Shown here piece by piece: positions 1 to 9,375 of a DNA stretch of 64,000 nt. How positions within the stretch are numbered: position 1 is the stretch's first letter; each line of letters begins with the position of its first letter. Source of the DNA: Breoghania corrubedonensis (GTDB lineage Bacteria; Pseudomonadota; Alphaproteobacteria; Rhizobiales; Stappiaceae); the NCBI RefSeq assembly GCF_003053845.1, contig NZ_QAYG01000008.1, positions 177,973 to 241,972 on the forward strand, read 5' to 3'. The notes under the pieces were generated by a model that worked only from the letters and a program-made list of their open reading frames with translations, ran no database searches and was not told where the DNA came from. Position numbers and translations under genes: made by a program.

Positions 1-1
1 T

Positions 2-394
2 CTCAATCCGGATACGGTGCGGATGATCGTGGAAAAGGCGCGGGCCGTCAGCGGCACGATGCAGGACACGTTCGAAGGCGGCCATGAAGGCGAGGTGGAG
101 TTCGATGCGGAAAACCTCGCCGAGGCCCACCGCCACGAAGGCCTCGCGGAAGAGGAAAGCGACGATCTGACCGAGGACGAGCTCGTCTCGCTGCTGAACG
201 ACCTGAACGTCGACGAGGCGGCGGAACTGGTCGCCATCACATGGATCGGGCGCGGCGATTACGAGCCTGCCGACCTGGAGGGCGCGATCGAGGATGCGCG
301 CAACCGGGCGCTGGGGCCCACCGCCCGCTATCTCGCGCGCATGTCGTTTCTCGCCGATTACCTGGAAGCCGGGCTCGACGCGCTGGATCTGTAG
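2..394 (+). CDS. DUF3775-type protein, 5' end cut by window edge
   Basis: The reading frame is open from the first bases of the window (L-N-P-D-T before the GTG at 17), so the true start probably lies upstream and this is a 3' portion. The visible 130 residues are very acidic in the middle (EEESDDLTEDELVSLLNDL) and end in a helical segment (ARYLARMSFLADYLEAGLDAL). The pattern LNPDTVRMIVEKARA followed by an acidic helix matches my recollection of small cytoplasmic DUF3775 proteins of alphaproteobacteria; their function is unknown. No signal peptide or membrane segment is visible in the part present. The downstream gene is on the other strand, so no operon partner can be named. Confidence 0.7.
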   Translation, partial: LNPDTVRMIVEKARAVSGTMQDTFEGGHEGEVEFDAENLAEAHRHEGLAEEESDDLTEDELVSLLNDLNVDEAAELVAITWIGRGDYEPADLEGAIEDARNRALGPTARYLARMSFLADYLEAGLDALDL

Positions 395-503
395 CAATCG
401 CAAACGTCGATCGCGAAGACGGTGTCCGACGCGACGGCGTTTTCGCACGCAAGACCCGAGATCCCTTTTTGATTTGAACGCGGGATGCTTCGGGAGGCCC
501 CTC

Positions 504-857
504 CTATCCGCGGAAGATGAAGGCCGCGCCGGCCGCGATGAGGGCGAAACCGATCAGGTGGTTCAGCGTGATCGGCTCCTTCAGGTAGACGACCGAAAAA
601 CCCGTGAACACCGTCAGTGTCACCACTTCCTGGATCGTTTTGAGCTGGGCGGCGGAATAGACCGTGTGGCCGATGCGATTGGCAGGAACCGCGAGCCAGT
701 ACTCGAAGAAGGCGATTCCCCAGCTTGCCAGCACGATCAGCACCAGCGACGCGCTCTTGACCTTCAGGTGGCCGTACCACGCGATCGTCATGAACAGGTT
801 CGACCCGATCAGCATGATGACGGGCAGGATATGGGCGAGCTTTGGTGAAAGCGGCAT
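504..857 (-). CDS. DMT-family small membrane protein (DUF486)
   Basis: A 117-residue, very hydrophobic protein with four predicted membrane helices (about residues 8-25, 35-53, 72-90 and 97-115) and no signal peptide. The motif FFEYWLAVPANRIGH and the ending FIFRG are typical of DUF486, a four-helix relative of the drug/metabolite transporter superfamily; substrate unknown. The frame stays open far upstream, but the ATG at 857 gives the usual length of about 115 residues and starts just before the first helix; the extension is arginine-rich non-membrane sequence. It is divergent from the EamA transporter at 1027, with a shared promoter region of about 170 bases. Confidence 0.85.
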   Translation of the reverse strand: MPLSPKLAHILPVIMLIGSNLFMTIAWYGHLKVKSASLVLIVLASWGIAFFEYWLAVPANRIGHTVYSAAQLKTIQEVVTLTVFTGFSVVYLKEPITLNHLIGFALIAAGAAFIFRG

Positions 858-1026
858 TTGGAGGCACCAGTGCGACGGGAGCACGTGTTCTATTGCCAGC
901 CCGGCCGGCGGGCAATCGTCTTTGTGAAAACACCGGCGGCGTGTTTCGGTTGCGAAGGCCCATGGATGGGCGCGTGATGAGCTTCCGCCACTTGCAAGAA
1001 CCCCTTTCCTGGGATACCGGGGCGAC

Positions 1027-1929
1027 ATGAGCCGTCTTACAGCAAACCTTATCCTCCTTCTTACCGCCTTCATCTGGGGTTCGGCCTTCGTGGCCCAGTC
1101 CACGGCGATGTCGAGCGTCGGGCCGCTTTCCTTCACCGGGATGCGGTTTCTGATCGCCGCCGCCTGTCTCGCGCCTTTTGCTTTGCGCGAGGCGCGAAGG
1201 TATCGCCACGCGCCGGTGTCACGGGCGCACGTGCAGATGTTCATCGTCGTGGGGCTGGTTTTCTTTTTCGCCATCTCCTTGCAGCAATCGGCACTGGTGC
1301 TCACCAGCGTGACGAATGCCGGCTTCCTGACCGGGCTTTATGTCGTGATGGTGCCGATGCTGGGGGCGATCGCTTTTCACGACATGCCGCATCCGATCGT
1401 CTGGCCGGCGTCCGTCGCCTCTCTGGTCGGGATCTTCCTGCTTGGCGGAGGGGGACTTTCCGGGCTCAACTGGGGCGATGGCCTGGTGATCGTCTGCGCC
1501 GTCTTCTGGGCGGTGCATGTGCTGCTGGTGGGGCGCGTGGGCATGGCCAGCGGCCGGCCGCTGGCGCTCTCCTTTGTCCAGTTCGCCGTCGTTGGGGTCT
1601 GCGCCTTCGTGCCGGGGGTCCTGCTTGAGGACCTGACCTGGACCGGGGTGAAGGATGTCTCGTTCGAGCTCCTCTACACGGCCGTTCTGTCGGGCGGGCT
1701 GGCCTTTACGCTTCAGGTTATCGGCCAGCGCTGGACCAAGGCCGCGGACGCGGCGATCATCCTGTCGTCGGAGGCGCTGTTCGCCGCCATTTGCGGCGCC
1801 CTGTTCCTTGGCGAAAGGCTGACGCCGATGGGGCTTGCGGGCTGCGCGCTGATCTTCGCGTCTATCGTGGCGGTACAGGTGCTACCGCTTTTCGGCCGCC
1901 GTCGGCTGGTCCCGCCGCCCGGGTTGTGA
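1027..1929 (+). CDS. EamA/DMT-family transporter
   Basis: A 300-residue integral membrane protein with about ten hydrophobic helices arranged as two EamA repeats (roughly residues 5-140 and 150-290). The first repeat begins LILLLTAFIWGSAFVAQ, the usual DMT start; the second contains the conserved SEALFAAICGALFLGERL segment seen near the end of EamA proteins. The family exports amino acids, nucleotides or other small metabolites through the inner membrane; the substrate cannot be read from sequence. The ATG at 1027 sits immediately before the first helix. A second, distinct EamA protein lies at 24386-25279. The gene appears monocistronic. Confidence 0.88.
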   Translation: MSRLTANLILLLTAFIWGSAFVAQSTAMSSVGPLSFTGMRFLIAAACLAPFALREARRYRHAPVSRAHVQMFIVVGLVFFFAISLQQSALVLTSVTNAGFLTGLYVVMVPMLGAIAFHDMPHPIVWPASVASLVGIFLLGGGGLSGLNWGDGLVIVCAVFWAVHVLLVGRVGMASGRPLALSFVQFAVVGVCAFVPGVLLEDLTWTGVKDVSFELLYTAVLSGGLAFTLQVIGQRWTKAADAAIILSSEALFAAICGALFLGERLTPMGLAGCALIFASIVAVQVLPLFGRRRLVPPPGL

Positions 1930-1984
1930 CTGGCCCAGGCGGCGATGTGCGGGATGTCTCGTGCCTTCGTGTAGGCGTGCGGCG

Positions 1985-3595
1985 TCAGTTCATCCGCCTG
2001 ATCCTGCCATCTGTCGCCGGCTCGTAGCCGTTCGCCTTGTCGATATGGTCGGCGACCACGTCCTCCAGATTGGGGCCGTAGTCGTAGGCGTCGCGCCCCG
2101 CCTTGGCGAAGACCGAATAGCCGTCGCCACCCTGGCGCATGTAGTTGTTCGAGACCACGCCATAGAGCTTTTCGCGATCAAGCGCGACATAGCCGTCGCC
2201 GGAGATGACCTCGACCGAAACCACGCGGCTGCCCGCCGGCCTTGCCGCGTCCCACACGACCTTCATGCCGGCCACCTGCGGGAACCGGCCGGCGACATCC
2301 TCGACCTGGGAGAAGCCGTTTTCCAGTGCGACAAGCACGTCGGATCCCTTGAGGCGGAAGGTCGCCAGCGTGTTCTGGAAGGGCAGCACAGACAGCACTT
2401 CGCCCATAGTGACGTCGCCGGCATCGATGGAGGCGCGCAGGCCGCCGCCATTCTGGATGGCGATATCGATGCCCTGGTCCCTGACGCGGGCAAGCATGGC
2501 ATCGGCGACGAGATCGCCCATTTCGCATTCCTGCTTGCGGCAGACGTCGCGCGAACCATCGATGGGCGCGCTGGTCCGGCCGACGATCTGGTTGCGGAGC
2601 TCGTCAAGGGGGGCGGCCAGTTCCGCGACGCGTTTGCTCGTGCCCTCGTCTTGCGCGATGCCGGCATCCATCAGGACCGGTGCGCCAGCGGCTGAAACCA
2701 GCTCGCCTGCATCATTCCACACGACATTCACCTCGCCCAGGAACTTGCCGTAGGCATAGGCCTGGACGATGGCCGTCTTGCCGCCTTCGGGGGTGTCGAT
2801 GAAGGTCGGGTAGGGTCCCTCGGCCTTGTCGTCGGAATTGGCGAGATAGGTGTGGCTGTGGCCGCCGACGATGACGTCGATGCCCGGAACCAGGGCGGCC
2901 AGCTGCTTGTCGCGCTGGTAGCCGGAATGGGACAGCACGACGATCCGGTCGATGCCTGCGGCCTCGAAGGCCTGAACGGCGCCTTTCAGGGTCGCCACCG
3001 CGTCAAGGAAACGGACATCTTTGCCGGGCGAGGATAGCTCGCCGGTATCCTCCGCGGTCACGCCGATCAGGCCGATCTTCTCGCCGCCGACGTCAATGAC
3101 GACGGCTCCCTTGAGTTTGTCCTTCAGGGCCGCCTCTCCTGAAAAATCGGCATTGGCGAGGAGTATCGGGAAGTGGATCGCGTTGATGAAGTCGGAGAGG
3201 ACCTTCGGGCCGTCATCGAATTCGTGGTTGCCGACGACCATGGCGTCGTAGCCGATGCGGTTCATCAGTTCGGCCGCGACCTTGCCCTTGTATCGGGTGT
3301 AGAAAAGCGAGCCCTGGAACTGGTCGCCGCCGTCGAGCAGGATCACGTTGCCGCCGGAGGTGCGGATCGCGTCGCGGCGCTGGGTGATCGCGGTCATGAA
3401 GCGGGCGGACCCGCCGAAGCACTTGCCGGCCTGGTCGTCCTTGGCGCTGCAGGTGGAATCGTACTTGTTGATCGGCTCGATGCGCGAATGGAAATCGTTC
3501 GTATGCAGGATGGTCAATGCATAGTCGGCACGTGCCGCGCCGCCAACGACAAGGCCCGCGACGATCGCCGCGGAAAAAACAAGTGCAGTCTTCAT
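1985..3595 (-). CDS. Periplasmic 5'-nucleotidase / metallophosphatase (UshA-like)
   Basis: A 536-residue exported enzyme. Residues 1-23 form a Sec signal peptide (ending GGAARA-DYA). The N-terminal metallophosphoesterase domain (about 25-330) carries the dinuclear metal motifs ILHTNDFHS, DGGDQFQG, GNHEFDDG, LSHSGY and GGHSHTYL. The C-terminal 5'-nucleotidase domain (about 350-525) has NGGGLRASIDAGD and the ring-stacking loop LPFQNTLATF. The family hydrolyses nucleotides or UDP-sugars to salvage nucleosides and phosphate. The frame is open 81 codons further upstream, but ATG 3595 directly precedes the signal peptide and has GAGG at a good distance. A cysteine pair in the early part (STCSAKDDQAGKCFGG) may form a disulfide. 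Confidence 0.9.
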   Translation of the reverse strand: MKTALVFSAAIVAGLVVGGAARADYALTILHTNDFHSRIEPINKYDSTCSAKDDQAGKCFGGSARFMTAITQRRDAIRTSGGNVILLDGGDQFQGSLFYTRYKGKVAAELMNRIGYDAMVVGNHEFDDGPKVLSDFINAIHFPILLANADFSGEAALKDKLKGAVVIDVGGEKIGLIGVTAEDTGELSSPGKDVRFLDAVATLKGAVQAFEAAGIDRIVVLSHSGYQRDKQLAALVPGIDVIVGGHSHTYLANSDDKAEGPYPTFIDTPEGGKTAIVQAYAYGKFLGEVNVVWNDAGELVSAAGAPVLMDAGIAQDEGTSKRVAELAAPLDELRNQIVGRTSAPIDGSRDVCRKQECEMGDLVADAMLARVRDQGIDIAIQNGGGLRASIDAGDVTMGEVLSVLPFQNTLATFRLKGSDVLVALENGFSQVEDVAGRFPQVAGMKVVWDAARPAGSRVVSVEVISGDGYVALDREKLYGVVSNNYMRQGGDGYSVFAKAGRDAYDYGPNLEDVVADHIDKANGYEPATDGRIRRMN

Positions 3596-3690
3596 GTCAG
3601 ACCTCGTTCCGACCCAGGGTAAGGGGAGGGATACGGTGCCTTGAACCACTGCCGGTCGCAACACAAACCTGTCGCTGCGCAGTGCGACCC

Positions 3691-4080
3691 TTAGCTGACT
3701 TTCCTGCGGGCGAACAAGGCCGGCAGGGCAAGGGCGGCGGTCGTCAGCCAGCCCAGGATGAGCAGGCTTCCGCCGGTGGGGGCGGCATAGTGGAAGAGCG
3801 AGAAATCGAAGAAGGCGCGGGCGACCATGTCGCCGCAAAACAGCACGAGCCCGATCGTGACCATCAGCGCGGGCAGCACCGGCCGGCGGATGACCCGCCG
3901 TATGCCGGGAACGGCGAGGAGGATCAGAAGCGGCGCGTGACCAAGCGCCATGGCGGCGGCGGAGCGGACGAAATCGGAGGCATCGACATGGGCCGCGGCA
4001 GCGGAAAGTGCGACGCCGGCGGCGCCGGCGAGGCCGCCGCCGATGGCGGGCCAGACGAGGGGAGGCGTGTTGTCTGTCAT
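3691..4080 (-). CDS. DUF423 membrane protein (YgdD-like)
   Basis: A 129-residue protein with four predicted transmembrane helices (about residues 9-30, 41-62, 70-90 and 98-122), including the conserved-looking core LVLFCGDMVARA and a glycine-rich C-terminal helix. It matches the DUF423 family of small inner-membrane proteins, whose function is unknown. The ATG at 4080 is preceded by GGAAGGGA; the 43-codon upstream extension is not hydrophobic and would displace the first helix. The gene is divergent from the GNAT gene at 4227, sharing about 145 bases of promoter region, and lies 95 bases upstream of the nucleotidase start on the same strand, so co-transcription is possible. Confidence 0.82.
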   Translation of the reverse strand: MTDNTPPLVWPAIGGGLAGAAGVALSAAAAHVDASDFVRSAAAMALGHAPLLILLAVPGIRRVIRRPVLPALMVTIGLVLFCGDMVARAFFDFSLFHYAAPTGGSLLILGWLTTAALALPALFARRKVS

Positions 4081-4226
4081 GTGTCCCTTCCGGAGCGCTT
4101 TGAACGGGGCCTTTGCGATAGCATTTATCGCGCTCCCGGGGGAGAGACGGGGGAGATGTTTCTCCAAGTGAACGTGGTGGCGCGAAGGGGCTTCCAAGCC
4201 TTTCGGCAAACGCCTAGAGTAAAGTC

Positions 4227-4751
4227 ATGAAGATCGAGGCCGTCACCATTCGTCCGGCTCGAGCAGAGGATGCCGACACGCTCGCCGACATCCACGATGC
4301 GGCGTGGCAGGGGACCTATCGGGGCATTCTCCCGGGTATAGAGCTGGAACGGCTTCTGTCCCGGCGCGGTGTCTCGTGGTGGCATGCCGCGATCCGTTAC
4401 AAGACGCGCATTCTGGTTCTGGAAGTCTGCGGCACGCCCGCCGGCTACGCCACGTTCGGCCATAGCCGGCTCAAGCACCTGCCGTTTCCCGGCGAGATCT
4501 ACGAGTTGTATCTCCAGCCCGATCATCAAGGTCTTGGTTTCGGCAGGCAGCTGTTCCTGGCGACGCGCGGTGCCTTGCGTTCGGCCGGAATGGCCGGCTT
4601 TGCGGTGCGGGTGCTCAAGGACAACCTGCCGGCTCGGTCGTTCTACGAGGCGATGGGCGGCGTGCTTTGCGACGAGAATATCGAGCGTATCGGCAGATCA
4701 GACCTTTCGGTAAGGATCTACGGCTGGGCGGAGCGCTCCAAACCCGGCTGA
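4227..4751 (+). CDS. GNAT-family N-acetyltransferase
   Basis: A 174-residue single-domain GNAT protein. The N-terminal strand-helix (VTIRPARAEDADTLADIHDAAW) is typical of the fold, the central part has the strand EIYELYLQPDHQG, and the acetyl-CoA pyrophosphate loop appears as HQGLGFGRQL, a Q/RxxGxG/A-type motif. Asn and Phe-Tyr in KDNLPARSFYEAMGG mark the last conserved helix and strand. The family transfers an acetyl group from acetyl-CoA to an amine; substrate unknown. The start is ATG 4227. It is a different GNAT from the one fused by overlap to argJ at 41248. Confidence 0.85.
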   Translation: MKIEAVTIRPARAEDADTLADIHDAAWQGTYRGILPGIELERLLSRRGVSWWHAAIRYKTRILVLEVCGTPAGYATFGHSRLKHLPFPGEIYELYLQPDHQGLGFGRQLFLATRGALRSAGMAGFAVRVLKDNLPARSFYEAMGGVLCDENIERIGRSDLSVRIYGWAERSKPG

Positions 4752-5095
4752 CGGTGGGGGCGTACCGCCGGACTGGTTGCCGGCGTCCATGAAATCACTG
4801 GCGAAATTCGCTGCGGCGTGTTCCGCATCGACCGGTCGGGTCCGGTGCGGGGGTCGCGTGCGACGGACATCCCGCGCGACCTGACGTTGCTGCAACGCAC
4901 ACAAGGGGCTTGCACTTTGTCGCAGTCCCCGGCACAAAGCCGGCGAACAGCGGCGGATGGGACGTGCTTTCTCCCGCTGCCCATGACCTGCATCCCGTGG
5001 ATGCCGGGTCCAGATCATTTTCACGATCTATCGCAAGCTTGGCCGGTCCGCAGGGCCGTTCAGCCTGCTCAAAATAAAGCGAAGGAACTCGCATA
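4752..5095. other. Intergenic region upstream of ppa
   Basis: About 340 bases without a supported gene. Short overlapping reading frames on both strands have no recognisable domain or ribosome binding site. The ppa ribosome binding site (GAAGGA, about 9 bases before ATG 5096) lies at the right end, and the ppa promoter must be in this stretch, but I cannot pick a convincing -35/-10 pair. Confidence 0.5.
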
Positions 5096-5632
5096 ATGCG
5101 TATCGATGCCGTGCCGATCGGAAAGAACCCGCCCGAGGATATCAACGTGATCATCGAGGTTCCGGTTGGCGGCGAGCCGGTCAAATACGAGATGGACAAG
5201 GCGGCCGGCGCCATGTTCGTGGATCGTTTCCTCTACACCCCGATGCGCTATCCGGGCAATTACGGCTTCGTGCCGCACACCCTGTCCGACGATGGCGATC
5301 CGATCGACGTGATCGTGTGCAACCAGCGCCCCGTCGTTCCCGGCGCCATCCTCAACTGCCGTCCGATCGGCGTCCTGATGATGGAAGACGAGTCCGGCAT
5401 GGACGAGAAGGTGCTTGCGGTTCCCTCCCCCAAGCTCACCCGGCGCTATGACCGCATTCACAGCTACACGGACCTGCCCGATATCACCATCAAGCAGTTC
5501 GAGCACTTCTTCGAGCACTACAAGGATCTCGAAGACGGCAAGTGGGTGAAGGTGAAGGGCTGGGAAGGCGTCGATATCGCCAAGCAGCTGATCATGGAAT
5601 CGATCGAGCGGGCGAAGAACGAAAAGGCCTGA
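5096..5632 (+). CDS. ppa: Inorganic pyrophosphatase (family I)
   Basis: A 178-residue soluble protein matching the usual family I length. It hydrolyses pyrophosphate to two phosphates, pulling biosynthetic reactions forward. The signature DGDPIDV (around residue 65) with acidic metal ligands is present, as are KYEMDK near residue 30 (substrate-binding lysine), [12 protein letters not shown], and the later [12 protein letters not shown] stretch with conserved basic and tyrosine residues. The ATG at 5096 is preceded by GAAGGA at good spacing. An intrinsic terminator follows at 5705-5732, so the gene is probably monocistronic. All catalytic residues I can locate are intact. Confidence 0.97.
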   Translation: MRIDAVPIGKNPPEDINVIIEVPVGGEPVKYEMDKAAGAMFVDRFLYTPMRYPGNYGFVPHTLSDDGDPIDVIVCNQRPVVPGAILNCRPIGVLMMEDESGMDEKVLAVPSPKLTRRYDRIHSYTDLPDITIKQFEHFFEHYKDLEDGKWVKVKGWEGVDIAKQLIMESIERAKNEKA

Positions 5633-5704
5633 CGAATATCGCAACAGGCCCGCTTCCCTGTCTGCCGGTGGACGGCAAGGGGGCGGACCCGTTCGCGTAT
5701 TTTC

Positions 5705-5732
5705 AAGCGGGGGCAATGCCTCCGCTTTTTTT
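5705..5732 (+). terminator. Intrinsic terminator after ppa
   Basis: A ten-pair stem (AAGCGGGGGC / GCCTCCGCTT, one G-U pair) with a three-base loop, followed by seven T residues on the plus strand, 70 bases after the ppa stop codon. Confidence 0.85.
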
Positions 5733-5756
5733 GCTTATCGGCCACACCCCAGGTGT

Positions 5757-5936
5757 TTAGCCCCAGTCTTCCCAGCGCGGGTGAAGATTGGCCAGCATGC
5801 GGCGGGCGAAATGGCGCCACATGGCCACGACCACCACGACCATTGCGACAAAGACGAGCCACGCCACACCGAAAGCGAAGCTGGTTTTTGTCGACTGCGT
5901 GGCGGCAGAGGCCAACACTGGCGTGAGGGCAACCAT
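5757..5936 (-). CDS. Putative small membrane protein, 59 aa
   Basis: A short minus-strand frame encoding an apparent signal-like segment (MVALTPVLASAATQS), a single strong membrane helix (AWLVFVAMVVVVVAMW) and a basic, tryptophan-containing tail (RRMLANLHPRWEDWG). The composition, a hydrophobic core flanked by positive residues, is unlikely for a shadow frame. The frame is open further upstream but that part is arginine-rich and non-membrane; ATG 5936 fits the helix best although its ribosome binding site is weak. It converges on ppa, and the two 3' ends lie either side of the ppa terminator. I do not recognise a family. Confidence 0.42.
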   Translation of the reverse strand: MVALTPVLASAATQSTKTSFAFGVAWLVFVAMVVVVVAMWRHFARRMLANLHPRWEDWG

Positions 5937-6334
5937 GGTGCCGATGCCCGCGGCGGCGGGCCAGTGACGCGTCGCGCCTGCAAGCCTGCCTCGAGAGGTG
6001 GGTCGAGCCTGCGATGCGTTCTGTGTTTCGCGCCGGGCCCCCACCCGATGCGTCGTCAAGTCGATGTCGTCTGCCCCGAAGGGCCTTCCACGATGGTACT
6101 GCATGGGGACCGTCCCCTTTGGTCCGTTACACTGACACGATCAATTATCGTGGTGAATGGGCCTCGACCGTGCCGGGATTCCGGCTGTCGCGGTGTGTTT
6201 TGGGGACGAAATTGTGGCGCCGGTGAACAGTGTGGCGCAAACGGGGCAAGGTTAACAACGGAACGCCAGCGTTCCTGCGGTTTCCGTCCGGCTCGCGCTC
6301 ATGCCGCCCAGGGCAATCGTTAACCGGCGCCCCG
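5937..6334. other. Intergenic region, no gene seen
   Basis: About 400 bases between a putative small membrane protein and the first ABM gene. No frame has a credible start, domain or codon pattern. The only structure noticed is a 16-base palindrome at 6260-6275, listed separately. Confidence 0.5.
6260..6275. repeat. 16-bp perfect palindrome GGAACGC-CA-GCGTTCC
   Basis: Seven-base arms with a two-base centre, located 60 bases beyond the 3' end of the minus-strand ABM gene. No T-run adjoins it on either strand, so it is more likely a protein site or chance than an intrinsic terminator. Confidence 0.4.
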
Positions 6335-6643
6335 TCAAAGAGAGGCGGTCTCGTTGATCGGAGCAAGGATCGTGCGGCGCGCAGGCTCAAGCAGATCGGG
6401 CTCGAAGCGCTCGAACAGGCTGCTGACATAGGCACGCCGGTTATGGGCCTCGTAGGCTTCCATCGTCTCCCAGTCCTGGACCACGAGGATGTCGGTTTCG
6501 GAACTGTCGGTGACATAGGAATCATAGCCGAGACACAGATCTTCCTCCCGGCTAAGCCGGGCCACGTCGACAAGAGCGCTCATGAGGTCGTCGCGCCGGT
6601 CCCGGCGCACGCGCACGTGAAACAGGATTGTCACGCTCGACAT
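6335..6643 (-). CDS. ABM-domain protein (antibiotic biosynthesis monooxygenase fold)
   Basis: A 102-residue protein of the dimeric alpha/beta-barrel ABM superfamily: beta strand VTILFHVRVRRDRRDDLMSA, helix, strand TDILVVQDWETMEAYEAHN, and a terminal helix with FEPDLLEPARR. Such small proteins act as monooxygenases, haem-degrading enzymes or simply stress-associated proteins; no specific activity can be assigned. The start at 6643 has GGAGG about 7 bases upstream. It lies 79 bases downstream of a second ABM gene (6723-7049) on the same strand, probably in one transcript. The two products are diverged paralogues rather than a recent duplication. Confidence 0.8.
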   Translation of the reverse strand: MSSVTILFHVRVRRDRRDDLMSALVDVARLSREEDLCLGYDSYVTDSSETDILVVQDWETMEAYEAHNRRAYVSSLFERFEPDLLEPARRTILAPINETASL

Positions 6644-6722
6644 GCGAACCTCCGCGGTTGGACCGCCGCAGGCGGGCTGGCTGGCTTGGTCATGATTTCT
6701 GCCTCGCTTTCGGCGTCGCGGT

Positions 6723-7049
6723 TCACAGCAGGGTCTGTTCCTTTTCGATCGAGTACGTCCGCATGATGCTCGGGCGGGCGACAAAGGGTGCCGTTTCTTT
6801 CAAAAAGGTCTTCAGGCTTTGTGAATCGCAATGAGCTTTGAGCGCATGTGCATCCCGCCAAGCGATGGTGATGATGCAATGGCCGGGGTCTGTCGGCGAT
6901 ACATGTATCGCCTGAGCAATAAGCCCCGGATCGGCGCGGTGGGCGTCGATCATGGCGCGAGCCGCCTCGAGATAGACCTCGCGATACTGTGGCTTCAGAT
7001 CGACTTCGACGATGGAGAACAGCTCTTTCACGACGCCTTCCGTCTGCAT
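6723..7049 (-). CDS. ABM-domain protein, second copy
   Basis: A 108-residue ABM-fold protein. It shows the first strand KELFSIVEVDLKPQYREVYL, a helix, the ADPGLIAQAIHVSPTDPGH turn, strand CIITIAWRDAHALKAHCDS and a C-terminal strand with RPSIMRTYSIEKEQTLL. The start chosen (7049) leaves a short linker before the first strand; the ribosome binding site is weak, and a start at the upstream in-frame GTG or ATG cannot be ruled out. It is the first gene of a likely two-gene unit with 6335-6643. The 5' region carries an inverted repeat (7131-7148) and phased repeats (7181-7206) that could be regulatory. Exact function unknown. Confidence 0.75.
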   Translation of the reverse strand: MQTEGVVKELFSIVEVDLKPQYREVYLEAARAMIDAHRADPGLIAQAIHVSPTDPGHCIITIAWRDAHALKAHCDSQSLKTFLKETAPFVARPSIMRTYSIEKEQTLL

Positions 7050-7130
7050 TCCTGCGGATGTTTGCCCTGGAGCGCGATTCTGGCGCGGTCCCATACCATC
7101 GCTGCGACTGACCGGTACGCCGTTTCATGG

Positions 7131-7148
7131 ATCAACTTTCAGGTTGAT
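7131..7148. promoter_or_regulatory. Inverted repeat ATCAAC-N6-GTTGAT, possible operator
   Basis: Perfect six-base arms with a six-base centre, about 85 bases upstream of the start of the second ABM gene (minus strand) and about 240 bases upstream of the aminotransferase gene. The location suits a repressor operator for the ABM pair; no local regulator gene is obvious. Confidence 0.35.
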
Positions 7149-7180
7149 ATACGTCCGGGCGGGGTCGCATGCACATTTCT

Positions 7181-7206
7181 ACGTATCCTAACGTATCAGT
7201 GTATCC
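7181..7206. repeat. Three helically phased repeats of (AC)GTATC
   Basis: ACGTATC occurs at 7181 and 7191, and GTATCC at 7201 (also within the first copy), giving a ten-base spacing that would place the copies on one DNA face. It sits in the 333-base divergent region between the ABM pair and the aminotransferase gene; the rest of that region shows no gene. Confidence 0.4.
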
Positions 7207-7328
7207 TTGCCGGTGAAAATGCGCAGGTGAGGTTAATGCCAGGGCGAACGCGATACCGAGGCGGGCTTTGCATCAAAGGTGAGCCCACAGCCGTTCAGGC
7301 GGTTGCGCAAGGGCGCTAGGCGGCATAG

Positions 7329-8585
<1,257 letters not shown>

Positions 8586-8758
8586 CGCGAACGACGTAAG
8601 CGCAATTTACGGAACCCTCTACCGGACCTTGCGTTGATGTGTCGAAACGGACGCAGTTGCGCTGCAGGCTCAAAAGCCTGTGACGCGACTGCGGAAAGTC
8701 AGGCTTCGGCCGGGTCCCGACGCAATCGGCGGGACCTCGACACTCAAGAGGGATTTCG

Positions 8759-9244
8759 ATGACCAGATACATCACCACGCTTTTCGCCACGGCCGCCGTC
8801 GCCGGTACGCTTGCTGCCATGCCGGCCATGGCCGCGGATGATCCCGGCATCAAGGTCGGCGTGCTGAACTGCACCGTCGCGGGCGGGTCGGGTTTCATCT
8901 TCGGTTCTTCCAAGGAAATGACCTGCGTCTACAACCCGGTCAAGGGCACGAAGGAAACCTATGTCGGCCGTATCACCAAATACGGCATTGATGTCGGAGA
9001 GACCGGCGTCAGCAAGATTGCCTGGGGCGTGCTCGCACCATCGGCGGACATGAAATCCGGCGCGCTTGAAGGCGATTATGTCGGTCTTTCTGCGGAAGCG
9101 ACCGTAGGGGGCGGTGTCGGCGCCAACGCGCTGGTCGGCGGCCTCGACAAGTCCATCACGCTCAACCCGGTTTCCGTTCAGGTACAGAACGGCCTCAACG
9201 TTGCGGCAGGCATCGCCCAGCTGAAGCTGACCGCAACGAACTGA
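8759..9244 (+). CDS. Exported DUF992 protein A
   Basis: A 161-residue protein with a clear Sec signal peptide (residues 1-25, ending PAMAADDPG). The mature part is a DUF992 domain: VGVLNCTVAGGSGFIFGS, then MTCVYNP, a beta-rich core with YVGRITKYGIDVG, and the glycine-rich region EATVGGGVGANALVGG. Two cysteines (in LNCT and MTCV) are spaced as in its neighbour and could form a disulfide. DUF992 proteins are small periplasmic or surface proteins of rhizobia and relatives with no known function. AGAGGG precedes the ATG. A second DUF992 gene starts 256 bases downstream in the same direction. Confidence 0.88.
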   Translation: MTRYITTLFATAAVAGTLAAMPAMAADDPGIKVGVLNCTVAGGSGFIFGSSKEMTCVYNPVKGTKETYVGRITKYGIDVGETGVSKIAWGVLAPSADMKSGALEGDYVGLSAEATVGGGVGANALVGGLDKSITLNPVSVQVQNGLNVAAGIAQLKLTATN

Positions 9245-9340
9245 GCGCATCGACCCGAGCTTCGGCCCGAAACCCGAAGGTCAGTCGTGACCTTTGGCGT
9301 GTCCTTCAGGGTATGCGCCGCGTCTGCGTGATGTAAGGTA

Positions 9341-9375
9341 ACCCGCTTCCAGGCCCGCTTTGCGTGGAAGCGGGT
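9341..9375 (+). repeat. Perfect 11-bp inverted repeat between the DUF992 genes
   Basis: ACCCGCTTCCA at 9341-9351 pairs with TGGAAGCGGGT at 9365-9375 around a 13-base loop. A smaller perfect hairpin (AAGGTCA-GTCG-TGACCTT) lies at 9277-9294. Neither is followed by a T-run, so the large hairpin could be a rho-dependent stop, an RNA stability element or a leader structure for the second DUF992 gene. Confidence 0.5.

Noticed and set aside
7181..7206. GTATC repeats as a CRISPR remnant
   Set aside because: Units are only about seven bases with three-base spacers and no cas genes; they look regulatory.
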